Positions 23,864-31,466 of a stretch of DNA of 39,183 nt are shown one piece after another. Numbering within the stretch: position 1 is the stretch's first letter; each line of letters opens with the position of its first letter. Origin of the DNA: CAZCZZ01 sp964503335 (GTDB lineage: Bacteria > Verrucomicrobiota > Kiritimatiellia > CAIVKH01); NCBI GenBank assembly GCA_964503335.1, contig CAZCZZ010000035.1, positions 1 to 39,183 of the forward strand. The letters run 5' to 3'. Both the position numbers and the translations under genes were made by a program. Below the pieces are notes generated by a model. It was not told where the DNA came from. It saw nothing but the letters and a program-made list of their open reading frames with translations, and ran no database searches.

Positions 23864-23866
23864 GGT

Positions 23867-23906
23867 GACATCATGATGTCATTTGTATGTGATGTCAAGA
23901 TGTCGC
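23867..23906. promoter_or_regulatory. 8-bp tandem operator array overlapping the antitoxin promoter
   Basis: GACATC starts at 23867 and GATGTC at 23875, 23891 and 23899, so all lie on one 8-bp register, with one degenerate unit (TTGTATGT, 23883). The first two form the perfect 16-bp palindrome TGACATCATGATGTCA (23866-23881). On the minus strand a consensus TTGACA (23893-23898) is 17 nt from CATGAT (23870-23875), so promoter and operators coincide. The -10 ends about 6 nt before the antitoxin ATG, implying a leaderless or nearly leaderless mRNA. Autoregulation by the RHH antitoxin is inferred. Confidence 0.65.
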
Positions 23907-24013
23907 ACGTGTGGGCCTACAGGCGAAATAGAATCTAACGGCAACTTCACCGCACTTTGACTTGCGGCTTGCCGCTTCAAGCGGCAAAATCTGGCAACGC
24001 AAGGAGGTACGCC

Positions 24014-25744
24014 ATGAAGTTCGTTCTGTTCGCGCTGTTTCTCGCCCTCGGTTTCGCGCCAACCCACGTCGCGGTTGCACAAACAGAGGAGACAACTCCC
24101 GCCCCTGCCATCGAAGCTGCGACGCCCGCGGAGCCTGTGGAGGAATCTGTTGTCGCCGGTGTCGCGCGCGGTGTCACAGAGGCCACGACCGAAGTGGGCA
24201 CTGCTGTTCGCGGCGGGGGACAAGCTGTCGCCGAGCAGGGCTCAAGCTTGTGGCATGACGTGCTGGTGCCGATGTATCAGCGCTTTGCCTCTGCCCTTCC
24301 CGGCGTGGTGAAGGCACTGCTCGTCCTCGCCGGCTTCTGGATCCTCGCCACGCTCGCGGGAGCCGCCGTATCGCGCGTCCTGAAGCTCACAAACCTCGAC
24401 AACCGCGCGGTCAAAGATTGGGGCATGGGGCAAGTCGCGGGCGGGTCGCTCGAAAAGGCCGCCGGGCAGATCGTCAAATGGATCATCCTGCTTTTCGGAT
24501 TCGTCGCCTTCTTCCAGTCGCTCAACCTTCCGATGGTCGCCGGACCGCTTCAAAACGTCGTCGATAAGATCGTCGGCACCGTCCCTAACCTGCTGAACGC
24601 CGCCTTCATCCTCCTCGCTTACTGGGTTGTGGCGAGTTTGCTGAAGGTCGGGATAACCAAGGGTCTTGGTGCGCTCAAGTTCGACTCGCGCGCTTCGAAG
24701 TATCTTCCCACGCGGGAGATCAAGGGTGAGCAGGTTGGACCTTCCGCGCTGTTCGGACGCCTCGTGTTCTACGTCGTGCTCCTGTTCGGCATTCCGCCGT
24801 TCCTGCAGGCGCTCGGCCAGGAAGCCCTTGTCGCGCCGCTACAAGACATGCTTGGCAAAGTGTTGGCCTTCCTGCCGAACATCGTGGCTGCGCTGATCAT
24901 CGTATTCGTCGGAAACATTGTCGCCTCCATCGTCAAGGAAGTGACCGTGAACTTCCTCGCAGCGGCGGGGCTCGACAATGCGGCGTCCCGCGTCTCGATC
25001 GGCAAGGTGACGGGAACACGCAAGCTGTCCGACATCTGCGGCACCATCGTCTATTTCTTCGTAATCGTGCCGATCATCATTTCGGCTGTCGAAGCGCTGG
25101 GCCTCGACGCCATCTCGCAGCCCGTCAAGGCGACGCTGGAGAAGATCCTCGGCGCCGTCCCGGGCATGCTCGGGGCCGCAATCGTCATTATCGCGGGCTA
25201 TGCGATTGCGAAGGCTGTGCGCGCAATCGTGGAGACGTTCCTCAGCGGCATCGGCGCGGACAACATTCCCGAGCGCATCGGCCTGCACGTCCGCTCACCG
25301 CGCGATGGTGGAATGGCGCTTTCGCTCGTGGTGAGCCAGATCGTGATGGTGGTGATCCTGATCCTGACCGCACAGCAGGCGCTCGCCGTGGTTGGATTCA
25401 CGCAACTGGCGGGTCTACTCGATCAGCTCGTGCGCTACCTTCCGAATATCGCGGTCGCCGTGATCATCCTGCTGGCGTCGCTCGGCATCGGGAACTTCGT
25501 TTCCGGCCTCGTACGTCGCACCACAGACGGCGCAGGACAGACGATCCTCGTCGGCTCCATCGCGAAATACGCCATCCTCTTCCTCGGCGCGAGCATGGCC
25601 CTGGAGCAGCTCGGCGTAGGCCGTGAGATCGTCGTGACCGCCGTCACCGCCGTGCTCGGCGGAGCCGCCCTGGCCCTCGGCATTGCATTCGGCCTCGGCG
25701 GCAGGGACCGCGCAAAGACCTTCATCGACAAGAACCTGCCGTAG
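24014..25744 (+). CDS. Mechanosensitive-channel-like membrane protein with five internal repeats
   Basis: Protein of 576 residues with a signal peptide (about 1-22, cleavage near VAVA-Q), an Ala/Glu-rich periplasmic stretch to about 90, then at least ten hydrophobic helices. Five units begin with a LPN/VPN-like turn: residues 95 (LPGVVKALLVLAG), 190 (PNLLNAAFILLAYW), 287 (LPNIVAALIIVFVG), 382 (VPGMLGAAIVIIAG) and 476 (LPNIAVAVIILLAS), a period of about 95-97 residues. Each resembles the conserved TM helix (MS_channel_1st-type, PF05552) found in CmpX-like proteins. The C-terminus GGAALALGIAFGLGGRDRAK resembles the pore-lining helix of MscS relatives, but the MscS beta domain is absent. ATG 24014 is fixed by AAGGAGG at 24001-24007. 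Solute release under osmotic shock is a guess. Confidence 0.82.
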   Translation: MKFVLFALFLALGFAPTHVAVAQTEETTPAPAIEAATPAEPVEESVVAGVARGVTEATTEVGTAVRGGGQAVAEQGSSLWHDVLVPMYQRFASALPGVVKALLVLAGFWILATLAGAAVSRVLKLTNLDNRAVKDWGMGQVAGGSLEKAAGQIVKWIILLFGFVAFFQSLNLPMVAGPLQNVVDKIVGTVPNLLNAAFILLAYWVVASLLKVGITKGLGALKFDSRASKYLPTREIKGEQVGPSALFGRLVFYVVLLFGIPPFLQALGQEALVAPLQDMLGKVLAFLPNIVAALIIVFVGNIVASIVKEVTVNFLAAAGLDNAASRVSIGKVTGTRKLSDICGTIVYFFVIVPIIISAVEALGLDAISQPVKATLEKILGAVPGMLGAAIVIIAGYAIAKAVRAIVETFLSGIGADNIPERIGLHVRSPRDGGMALSLVVSQIVMVVILILTAQQALAVVGFTQLAGLLDQLVRYLPNIAVAVIILLASLGIGNFVSGLVRRTTDGAGQTILVGSIAKYAILFLGASMALEQLGVGREIVVTAVTAVLGGAALALGIAFGLGGRDRAKTFIDKNLP

Positions 25745-25753
25745 ATCTGGTAG

Positions 25754-25774
25754 GGCGCTTTCGATGAAAGCGCC
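25754..25774. terminator. Hairpin between convergent genes
   Basis: Perfect 9-bp stem GGCGCTTTC/GAAAGCGCC with a 3-nt loop, 9 nt after the channel-like gene stop and 15 nt before the end of the convergent DoxX gene. It can serve both directions, though no long T run follows on either side. Confidence 0.6.
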
Positions 25775-25789
25775 GTCCTGATTCGACCT

Positions 25790-26185
25790 CTACGCCGGCT
25801 CTGAGGCCAGCGCTGCCAGGCCTCGGCGATGATACCAGATGAGGAAAATGTTCAGCGTAACCATGATGATGTACAGCGGGCTGAAGAGTCCTTCACCACC
25901 GGCGATGAACTGACCAAACGCGATGATGTTGACGATGATCGGCGTGAGGATGAGCAGTCCGACGGCGCGCGTCCGCGGAATCATGACGAGCAGTCCACCG
26001 GTGATCTCCAGAATCTTCACAAACGTCATGTAGCCGGTTTCCCACATCGCGTTGCCGAACTTCGTGGCGTGCGTCTCCACGGGGGGCGGCGGCGGCATCG
26101 GGACGAGGTCCAAGAGGTACATCACCCCGGTGGCTACGAACAACAGACCCAACAAGGCTCCCGCGATACGTGCTGCGATTTTCAT
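25790..26185 (-). CDS. DoxX-family membrane protein
   Basis: Small four-helix membrane protein of 131 residues. Hydrophobic stretches: about 6-28 (ARIAGALLGLLFVATGVMYLL), 53-72 (TFVKILEITGGLLVMIP), 76-96 (VGLLILTPIIVNIIAFGQF) and 101-122. KILEITGGLLV followed by R and the GLLIL helix is the DoxX family pattern. Pro-rich loop MPPPPPVETHATKFG lies after the first helix. DoxX proteins are linked to redox homeostasis and thiosulfate or quinone chemistry, without a firm reaction for this subgroup. GAAGGA precedes the ATG. It lies 28 nt after the pirin gene, in the same direction, a pairing often seen in bacteria. Confidence 0.87.
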   Translation of the reverse strand: MKIAARIAGALLGLLFVATGVMYLLDLVPMPPPPPVETHATKFGNAMWETGYMTFVKILEITGGLLVMIPRTRAVGLLILTPIIVNIIAFGQFIAGGEGLFSPLYIIMVTLNIFLIWYHRRGLAALASEPA

Positions 26186-26213
26186 CCCGATCCTTCTCCC
26201 CCTGGTTTGTGCG

Positions 26214-26930
26214 CTATTTCAGGTCGAACAGGAGCGCCTGGGCTCCGGTCGTGGCCTCGATGCGATAGATTCCGGCATGTTCAGAGCTGGCCCCGTCGCC
26301 CTCGGCAAGGTCCAGCCCGTTGATCTTCATGCTCCCCTGCATGACCTGAAGCCAGATCCCGCGACCTGCCGCAAGATCATGCGTGACCCCGTCGCCAGCC
26401 TTCAACCGAATTCGATACACGTCGGCGTCCTGGTGAATCGTCGCCGATCCCTCGCGTCCGTCCGATGAGATGACGAGCACCTTCGGCGCAGACTCGAGTT
26501 GGGGCTTCGGGTGCCACTCGGTGTAGCTGGGCTTCAAACCGCGCTCCCGCGGCTGGATCCAGACCTGGAGGAAATGCGCTCCGATGGATTCGCTCGGATT
26601 GAACTCGCTGTGCGTGACACCGGTCCCGGCGCTCATGAGCTGGATCTGCCCCGGCTCCAAGACGCGTCCGTTGCCCATGCTGTCCTTGTGGCTCAGCTTC
26701 CCTTCAAGCACGTAGCTGAAGATCTCCATGTCGCGATGCGGATGCTCGGGAAATCCCCCGTCGCCCGCGACGCGGTCTTCGTTGATGACACGAAGCGTCC
26801 GGAAGCCCATGTGCTTCGGGTCGTAATAGTCGCCGAATGAGAACGTGTGCCGGCTGTCGAGCCAGCCGAAGTCGGCCCGCCCCCGGTCGCCTGCTTTCCG
26901 AACCACCACATCGCCTGCCGTCGCTTTCAT
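26214..26930 (-). CDS. Pirin-family protein
   Basis: Two-cupin pirin of 238 residues (E. coli YhhW 231). The start region VVVRKAGDRGRADFGWLDSRHTFSFGDYYDP is diagnostic, followed by the metal site FPEHPHRDMEIFSYVLEG (two His) and AGTGVTHSEFN (His and Glu), all four ligands present. Some pirins are quercetin dioxygenases, others act as redox-sensitive regulators; the role here is open. The start at ATG 26928-26930 has GGGAGG 7 nt upstream (26938-26943). Two upstream ATGs would add a signal-peptide-like hydrophobic stretch (MIAVMVIATGG) but lack a ribosome site, so I reject them. Divergent from a LysR regulator and upstream of DoxX. Confidence 0.92.
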   Translation of the reverse strand: MKATAGDVVVRKAGDRGRADFGWLDSRHTFSFGDYYDPKHMGFRTLRVINEDRVAGDGGFPEHPHRDMEIFSYVLEGKLSHKDSMGNGRVLEPGQIQLMSAGTGVTHSEFNPSESIGAHFLQVWIQPRERGLKPSYTEWHPKPQLESAPKVLVISSDGREGSATIHQDADVYRIRLKAGDGVTHDLAAGRGIWLQVMQGSMKINGLDLAEGDGASSEHAGIYRIEATTGAQALLFDLK

Positions 26931-27073
26931 CGCCCATCCTCCCGTCGCGATCACCATGACCGCGATCATGCTTGTTGCTTTCTTTATCACGCCATCACGG
27001 TACGGTATTCCTGTGATATGCAAAATATTATGAATGTCTTACACTGATTGCTTCAGGATATCAGAGGATCGCC
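26931..27073. promoter_or_regulatory. Divergent pirin/LysR intergenic region
   Basis: This 143-nt gap includes an AT-rich island (27009-27036, around GATATGCAAAATATTATG) unlike the GC-rich surroundings. LysR regulators commonly bind such divergent gaps at AT-rich T-N11-A sites; candidate half-sites ATAT-N5-ATAT are visible but no clean symmetric box. The LysR start is preceded by AGAGGA. Binding is inferred. Confidence 0.4.
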
Positions 27074-28006
27074 ATGGAACTACGCCACCTTCGCTACTTT
27101 GTCGCCGTCGCCGAGGAGCTGCACTTCGGGAAGGCCGCGCGCCGCCTTCACCTGTCTCAACCGCCCCTCAGCCAGCAGATCCGGGCGCTGGAGGACGAGC
27201 TGGGGCTCAAGCTCCTGGAGCGCACGCGCCGCAAGGTGGATCTCACCGAAGCGGGCCGCCTGTTCCTTCCGGAGGCGAGGCGTGTGCTGGCGCAGGCGGA
27301 GCAGGCGATGCGGATCGCGAAGGAGGCGAGCGCAGGGAAGAGGGGCCGTCTTGACGTGGGCTTTGTGACATCGGCGGCTTACAGCATCCTTCCCGGCCTG
27401 ATCCGGAACGTACGGCGCGAAATGCCCGACCTCGACCTGGGGTTGCGTGAGATGAATCCGGCGCGACAGCTTGAAGCGCTGGACCGCGGTGAGATTCACG
27501 CCGGGTTGCTGCGACTGCCCCTCGCCGAGTGTTGCCTCGCTTCCGCCATCGTCCTCGACGAACCGCTCCTTGCAGCGCTTCCCGTGGATCACCGGCTTGC
27601 CGCACGGAAGAAGATCGATTTGCATCAACTGAGGGACGATCCCTTCATCCTGTTCCGCCGGTCGCACGGACCCGGACTGCACGACACCGTGATGCGTCTC
27701 TGTGCGGGATCGGGCTTCTCACCCCGCGTGGCGCATGAGACCGACGAGATGCAGTCCGTCCTTGCCTATGTCGCAGGCGGTCTCGGCGTCTCGCTCGTCC
27801 CCCGCTCCCTCACGTCATTCCATCGCGACCACATCACCTATCGTCCTTTCAAACCGACCGGCGCGACCGCGCCTCTCGCGCTGGTCTGGCGACGCGATGC
27901 CGTGGGACCCCTCCTTGATCGCTTCCTGTCGGTGGCGAAGGAGACCGGCGCAGCATTCCAGAAACAACTGATCCGTGTCACACCGGCGCGGAGCCGCGTG
28001 GGCTGA
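27074..28006 (+). CDS. LysR-family transcriptional regulator
   Basis: LysR-type regulator of 310 residues. The winged helix-turn-helix is at the N-terminus: MELRHLRYFVAVAEELHFG, AARRLHLSQPPLSQQIRALE and ELGLKLLERTRRKVDLTEAG. A linker helix (about 60-90) and the co-inducer domain follow, with LDVGFVTSAAYSILPGLIR opening its first lobe and VAGGLGVSLVPRSL near the end. The PPLSQQIRALEDELG form is the CynR/BenM/CatR-like group, but no ligand can be assigned. Divergence from the pirin-DoxX pair makes these its likely targets. Confidence 0.94.
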   Translation: MELRHLRYFVAVAEELHFGKAARRLHLSQPPLSQQIRALEDELGLKLLERTRRKVDLTEAGRLFLPEARRVLAQAEQAMRIAKEASAGKRGRLDVGFVTSAAYSILPGLIRNVRREMPDLDLGLREMNPARQLEALDRGEIHAGLLRLPLAECCLASAIVLDEPLLAALPVDHRLAARKKIDLHQLRDDPFILFRRSHGPGLHDTVMRLCAGSGFSPRVAHETDEMQSVLAYVAGGLGVSLVPRSLTSFHRDHITYRPFKPTGATAPLALVWRRDAVGPLLDRFLSVAKETGAAFQKQLIRVTPARSRVG

Positions 28007-28011
28007 GAAAA

Positions 28012-28028
28012 GTTCCAACGATTGGAAC
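28012..28028. repeat. TTCCAA/TTGGAA palindrome, copy 1
   Basis: GTTCCAA-CGA-TTGGAAC, a perfect 7-bp inverted repeat with a 3-nt centre, 5 nt after the LysR stop and 164 nt before fusA. Its centre is 32 bp from the centre of copy 2, about three helical turns, so two dimers could bind the same face of the DNA. Confidence 0.6.
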
Positions 28029-28044
28029 TCTCGATCGGGTGGAT

Positions 28045-28059
28045 TTCCAATCCTTGGAA
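28045..28059. repeat. TTCCAA/TTGGAA palindrome, copy 2
   Basis: TTCCAA-TCC-TTGGAA, a perfect 6-bp inverted repeat with the same 3-nt centre size as copy 1. The pair could be an operator for fusA or LysR control, or members of a dispersed intergenic repeat family. I see no further copies in this window. Confidence 0.6.
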
Positions 28060-28120
28060 CTTTCCGGGCGAGGCTCGCCTTGGTTCGTTGCGGACCCGTT
28101 TACCCCCTCCTGTTTTCGCC

Positions 28121-28149
28121 TTGCGCCTAGGACGTTCCATCGGCATATT
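28121..28149 (+). promoter_or_regulatory. fusA: Weak candidate promoter of fusA
   Basis: TTGCGC (28121-28126) is 17 nt from CATATT (28144-28149), matching three and four consensus bases; fusA starts 43 nt after it, with GAGGT 6 nt before the ATG. The rest of the 186-nt gap holds the two TTCCAA palindromes and a short GC-rich inverted repeat (28067-28079). Confidence 0.25.
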
Positions 28150-28192
28150 GCGCCGCTTCTCTAGGAAAAATGTCAGTTTTTTGAGGTAACGT

Positions 28193-30280
28193 ATGGCTAG
28201 GCAATATCCCCTGAATCGCGTCCGCAACATCGGCATCATGGCTCACATCGATGCCGGCAAGACCACCACCAGCGAACGCATCCTTTATTACTCCGGCAAG
28301 GTGCACAAGATCGGTGAAGTGCATGACGGCGCCACGCAGCTCGACTGGATGGTCCAGGAACGCGAGCGCGGCATCACAATCACCTCTGCCGCAACGTCTT
28401 TCGTATGGCGCGACCATCAGGTTTCGCTCATCGACACCCCCGGCCACGTGGACTTCACAGCCGAAGTGGAGCGCTCGCTCCGCGTGCTCGACGGCGCAGT
28501 CGCCCTCTACTGTGCGGTGGGCGGCGTGGAGCCCCAGTCCGAGACGGTCTGGCGCCAGTCCGAGAAGTACGGCGTGCCGAAGATTGCGTTCGTCAACAAG
28601 ATGGACCGCACCGGCGCCGAATTCTACCGCGTGTACGAGGAAATGAAGAAGCACCTCGAGGCCAATGCGGTTCCGATGGTCGTTCCGATCGGCAAGGAAG
28701 AGAAGTTCGAAGGCATTGTCGACCTCGTCAAGATGGTCGCCGTCCGCTTCGACGAAGAGTCCCAAGGCCAGAAGATGGTCGAAGGACCGATTCCGCCGGA
28801 ACTCGTCGAAGAAGCCAAGAAGTGGCGCCACAACCTGATCGAAAAAGCGGCGGAGCAGGACGACACGCTGCTCGAGAAGTACCTCGGCGGTGGCGAACTC
28901 ACGAATGAGGAAGTCATGTCCGCGGTGCGCAAGGCCACGATCGCCCGCAAGATTGTACCGCTGTTCTGCGGCTCGTCCTTCAAGAACAAGGGCGTGCAGA
29001 TCATCCTCAACGCCGTCGTGGACTATCTCCCGTCGCCGGTCGACATTCCGCCGGTTATCTGCGCGGTCGAGAAGGAAGCGAACCAGCGCATGGCCGACGA
29101 CAAGGCCCCGTTCTCCGGCATGGCGTTCAAGATCATGTCCGACAAGCACATGGGCAAGCTGACGTATGTCCGCATCTACTCGGGCACGCTCAAGCAGGGC
29201 GAAGCCGTCCACAACATCACGCGCGACAGGACGCAGCGCGTCGGCCGCCTTCTCCGCATGCACGCGAACAAGCAGGAGCCCCTCGAAGAGGCCTATGCGG
29301 GCGAGATCGTCGCAATTGTCGGTTTCGGTGAAACCAAGACCGGCGACACGCTCTGCCATGAGGATCATCCCATCCACCTGATGGCCATCGAGTTCCCCGC
29401 ACCCGTCGTATCGATTTCGATCAAGCCGGAGAGCCAGGCCGCGAGCGAGAAGCTCAGCGAAGCCCTCTATCGCCTCGCGGACGAAGACCCGACGTTCACG
29501 GTCGGCTTCGACCAGGAGACGCAGGAGACGATCATCTCGGGCATGGGCGAGCTGCACCTTGAAATCATCGTCGACCGTCTCAAGCGCGAATTCGGCGTGG
29601 CCGCCCAGGTAGGCCGTCCCGAAGTCGCCTACCGCGAGACGATCACCGCGACGATCGAACAGGAAGCCAAGTACATCAAGCAGTCGGGCGGTCGCGGCCA
29701 GTACGGCCACGTCAAGATCCGCATCGAACCGGCCGCCAAGGGCACGGGCTTCACGTTCGTCGACGAAATCGTCGGCGGCCGCATCCCGCAGAACTTCATC
29801 CCGGCCGTCGAGAAGGGCATCGTCAAGGCCATGCTCAGCGGACCGTACGCGGGTTACCCCGTGGTGGACATCACGGTGGCGCTGTACGACGGCTCTTACC
29901 ACGACGTCGACTCAAGCGACATCGCCTTCCAGGAAGCGGGCCGCATGGCGTTCAAGGAAGCATTCCTTCGCGCCGCGCCGCAGATCCTTGAACCGATCAT
30001 GGATGTCGAAGTCGTCACGCCCGAGGACTTCATGGGTCCAATCACCGGCAGCGTCGCGCAGCGCCGCGGCCGCATCGAGACGATGGAATCCAAGGGCACC
30101 CAGAAGATCATCCGCGGCAAGGTTCCGCTCGGCGAAATGTTCGGCTATGCCAACACATGCCGCACGCTCTCGCAGGGCCGCGCCAACTTCTCGATGGAGT
30201 TCGAGCACTACGAAGCCGTGCCCTTCTCGCTGGCGGAAGAAATCGTCAAGAAGCGCCGCGAAGCCAACAAGGTTCGCTAA
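28193..30280 (+). CDS. fusA: Elongation factor G
   Basis: Translational GTPase of 695 residues that moves tRNAs and mRNA after peptide transfer. G1 is AHIDAGKTT, switch I ends RGITITSAAT, G3 DTPGHVDF and G4 NKMD; later domains show GMGELHLEIIVDRLKREF and, in domain IV, GGRGQYGHVKI. The length and all motifs fit canonical EF-G rather than the EF-G2 or TetM groups. Unusually, it is not flanked by rpsL, rpsG or tuf but by a LysR gene and a zinc-ribbon gene, so it stands apart from the usual str operon. A strong hairpin follows the stop. Confidence 0.97.
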   Translation: MARQYPLNRVRNIGIMAHIDAGKTTTSERILYYSGKVHKIGEVHDGATQLDWMVQERERGITITSAATSFVWRDHQVSLIDTPGHVDFTAEVERSLRVLDGAVALYCAVGGVEPQSETVWRQSEKYGVPKIAFVNKMDRTGAEFYRVYEEMKKHLEANAVPMVVPIGKEEKFEGIVDLVKMVAVRFDEESQGQKMVEGPIPPELVEEAKKWRHNLIEKAAEQDDTLLEKYLGGGELTNEEVMSAVRKATIARKIVPLFCGSSFKNKGVQIILNAVVDYLPSPVDIPPVICAVEKEANQRMADDKAPFSGMAFKIMSDKHMGKLTYVRIYSGTLKQGEAVHNITRDRTQRVGRLLRMHANKQEPLEEAYAGEIVAIVGFGETKTGDTLCHEDHPIHLMAIEFPAPVVSISIKPESQAASEKLSEALYRLADEDPTFTVGFDQETQETIISGMGELHLEIIVDRLKREFGVAAQVGRPEVAYRETITATIEQEAKYIKQSGGRGQYGHVKIRIEPAAKGTGFTFVDEIVGGRIPQNFIPAVEKGIVKAMLSGPYAGYPVVDITVALYDGSYHDVDSSDIAFQEAGRMAFKEAFLRAAPQILEPIMDVEVVTPEDFMGPITGSVAQRRGRIETMESKGTQKIIRGKVPLGEMFGYANTCRTLSQGRANFSMEFEHYEAVPFSLAEEIVKKRREANKVR

Positions 30281-30288
30281 ATGTGAGG

Positions 30289-30314
30289 CGGGCGGGTTCG
30301 AGAGAACCCGCCCG
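30289..30314 (+). terminator. Terminator-like hairpin after fusA
   Basis: Perfect 11-bp stem CGGGCGGGTTC/GAACCCGCCCG with a GAGA tetraloop, starting 8 nt after the fusA stop. No T run follows, so it may be a terminator of the GC-rich type or an mRNA 3' stabiliser. Confidence 0.6.
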
Positions 30315-30360
30315 ACCACCTCGCACTTGCCCGCAGCCACGCTGCTGCTATCGTTGGGCC

Positions 30361-30945
30361 ATGTCCACCGGCCCGAAGCAACTCGCTCTCGCCCTCATCG
30401 CCGTATCGCGCGACCTGGCGCAACGGGTGTCCGATGAGGCCGGCGGCGAAGATTGCGTGCTCGGCGACACGCGTGTCCTCCTTTCCGTCATCTCGCCGGA
30501 CGCCGTAGATTCATCCCTCGCCTCAGCAGACGGCATCCTCCTCTTGATCCGACACCTCGACTCCAACTCGCTGGATCAGGCCAAAGCGCTTCTGGGTAAA
30601 CTACCGAACGCCGCCACCCATATCGCGATCTGTCGCGCTGAGACCGACGTTGAATTCAAGATGAGCTGCCCCTCGTGCCGGCAGAAACTCTGGATACGCG
30701 ATGCGGATGTCGGGCGCAACGGACGCTGCCCGCACTGCAAGATCGCCTTCGTCCTTCCGTCGCCAGAGGATCATCTTCGCTCCGTCTTCGAATGGCCGAA
30801 TTCCGATCCCCTCCTGCGCATCATCATGGATCGCCCGGTCTCATGCCGCGACGCCCTCGAGGTCCTGGCGAACACCATCGTCGCCCGTCGCGCCGCCGCA
30901 CTCAGCGCAACCAAGCGCATCCAGCTTTCCGACGATCCCTCGTGA
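30361..30945 (+). CDS. Hypothetical protein with central zinc ribbon
   Basis: Protein of 194 residues not recognised as a known family. Residues 1-90 are helical and acidic (LALALIAVSRDLAQRVSDEA, SLDQAKALLGKL). A zinc ribbon follows at about 102-125, CPSCRQKLWIRDADVGRNGRCPHCKIAFVLP, with two CxxC pairs. The C-terminal part has FEWPNSDPLLRIIMDRP and a helix. The zinc ribbon resembles MJ0042-type fingers found in regulators and membrane-anchored proteins. The frame is open upstream to 30157 but that would lie inside fusA; ATG 30361 is used. The stop overlaps the thioesterase start as GTGA. Confidence 0.72.
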   Translation: MSTGPKQLALALIAVSRDLAQRVSDEAGGEDCVLGDTRVLLSVISPDAVDSSLASADGILLLIRHLDSNSLDQAKALLGKLPNAATHIAICRAETDVEFKMSCPSCRQKLWIRDADVGRNGRCPHCKIAFVLPSPEDHLRSVFEWPNSDPLLRIIMDRPVSCRDALEVLANTIVARRAAALSATKRIQLSDDPS

Positions 30946-31448
30946 CTGCGCACAGGCATACTTCGCTTCCCAACGGACCCCTGCCCTGGACCCGCGCGTG
31001 CTTCGTCTGCGGCGAGGAGAACCCGCGCGGCTTTCATCTCAAATCACGGCTGGAGAACGGCCGTGTCATCACAAACTACACGACGCGCATGACCGACGTC
31101 GGCTATCGCCACATCGTGCACGGTGGGATCTGCATGACGCTGCTGGATGAGGTTATGACCTGGGCAGCCATCATCGCCACCGGCAAAGTCTGCGTGGCCG
31201 CAGAGATGACCACCCGCTTGAAACATCCGGTTTCGGCTGACACCGCGCTTCAGATCGAAGGCTGGGTCACCAAGGACGCGCGCCGCATCCTGCTCACCGA
31301 AGGACAGATCATCGGCCCCGACGGAGAGGTTGTGATCAGCGCATCTGGAAAGTACGTACCCGTCACCGACGGACAAGCGACGCTCTGCGCCGACGACTTC
31401 GTGATCCATCCCGACACAATTCCTCCGGGGTTGATCCTCCGTCGGTAA
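30942..31448 (+). CDS. Hotdog-fold thioesterase (PaaI-like)
   Basis: Protein of 168 residues. An N-terminal CFVCGEENPRGFHLK is typical of a PaaI/HGG-motif thioesterase subgroup. The hotdog catalytic segment is YRHIVHGGICMTLLDEVMTWAA (HGG then Asp/Glu on the long helix), followed by AEMTTRLKHPVSADTALQIEGWV and the strand RILLTEGQIIGPDGEVVISASGKYVPV. It should hydrolyse an acyl-CoA or similar thioester; the substrate is unknown. GTG 30942 overlaps the previous stop. The gene converges with the UDG gene 18 nt downstream. Confidence 0.88.
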   Translation: MTAHRHTSLPNGPLPWTRACFVCGEENPRGFHLKSRLENGRVITNYTTRMTDVGYRHIVHGGICMTLLDEVMTWAAIIATGKVCVAAEMTTRLKHPVSADTALQIEGWVTKDARRILLTEGQIIGPDGEVVISASGKYVPVTDGQATLCADDFVIHPDTIPPGLILRR

Positions 31449-31466
31449 CGCCGCGACGTGGATTCT

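Noticed and set aside
26931..27023. Upstream start of the pirin gene giving a signal-peptide-like N-terminus
   Set aside because: No ribosome binding site at those ATGs, while ATG 26930 has GGGAGG at the right distance and matches the cytoplasmic pirin start.
28127..29902. Long open frame (591 codons) on the minus strand opposite fusA
   Set aside because: Same composition effect; EF-G on the plus strand is complete and conserved, and the antisense product matches nothing.
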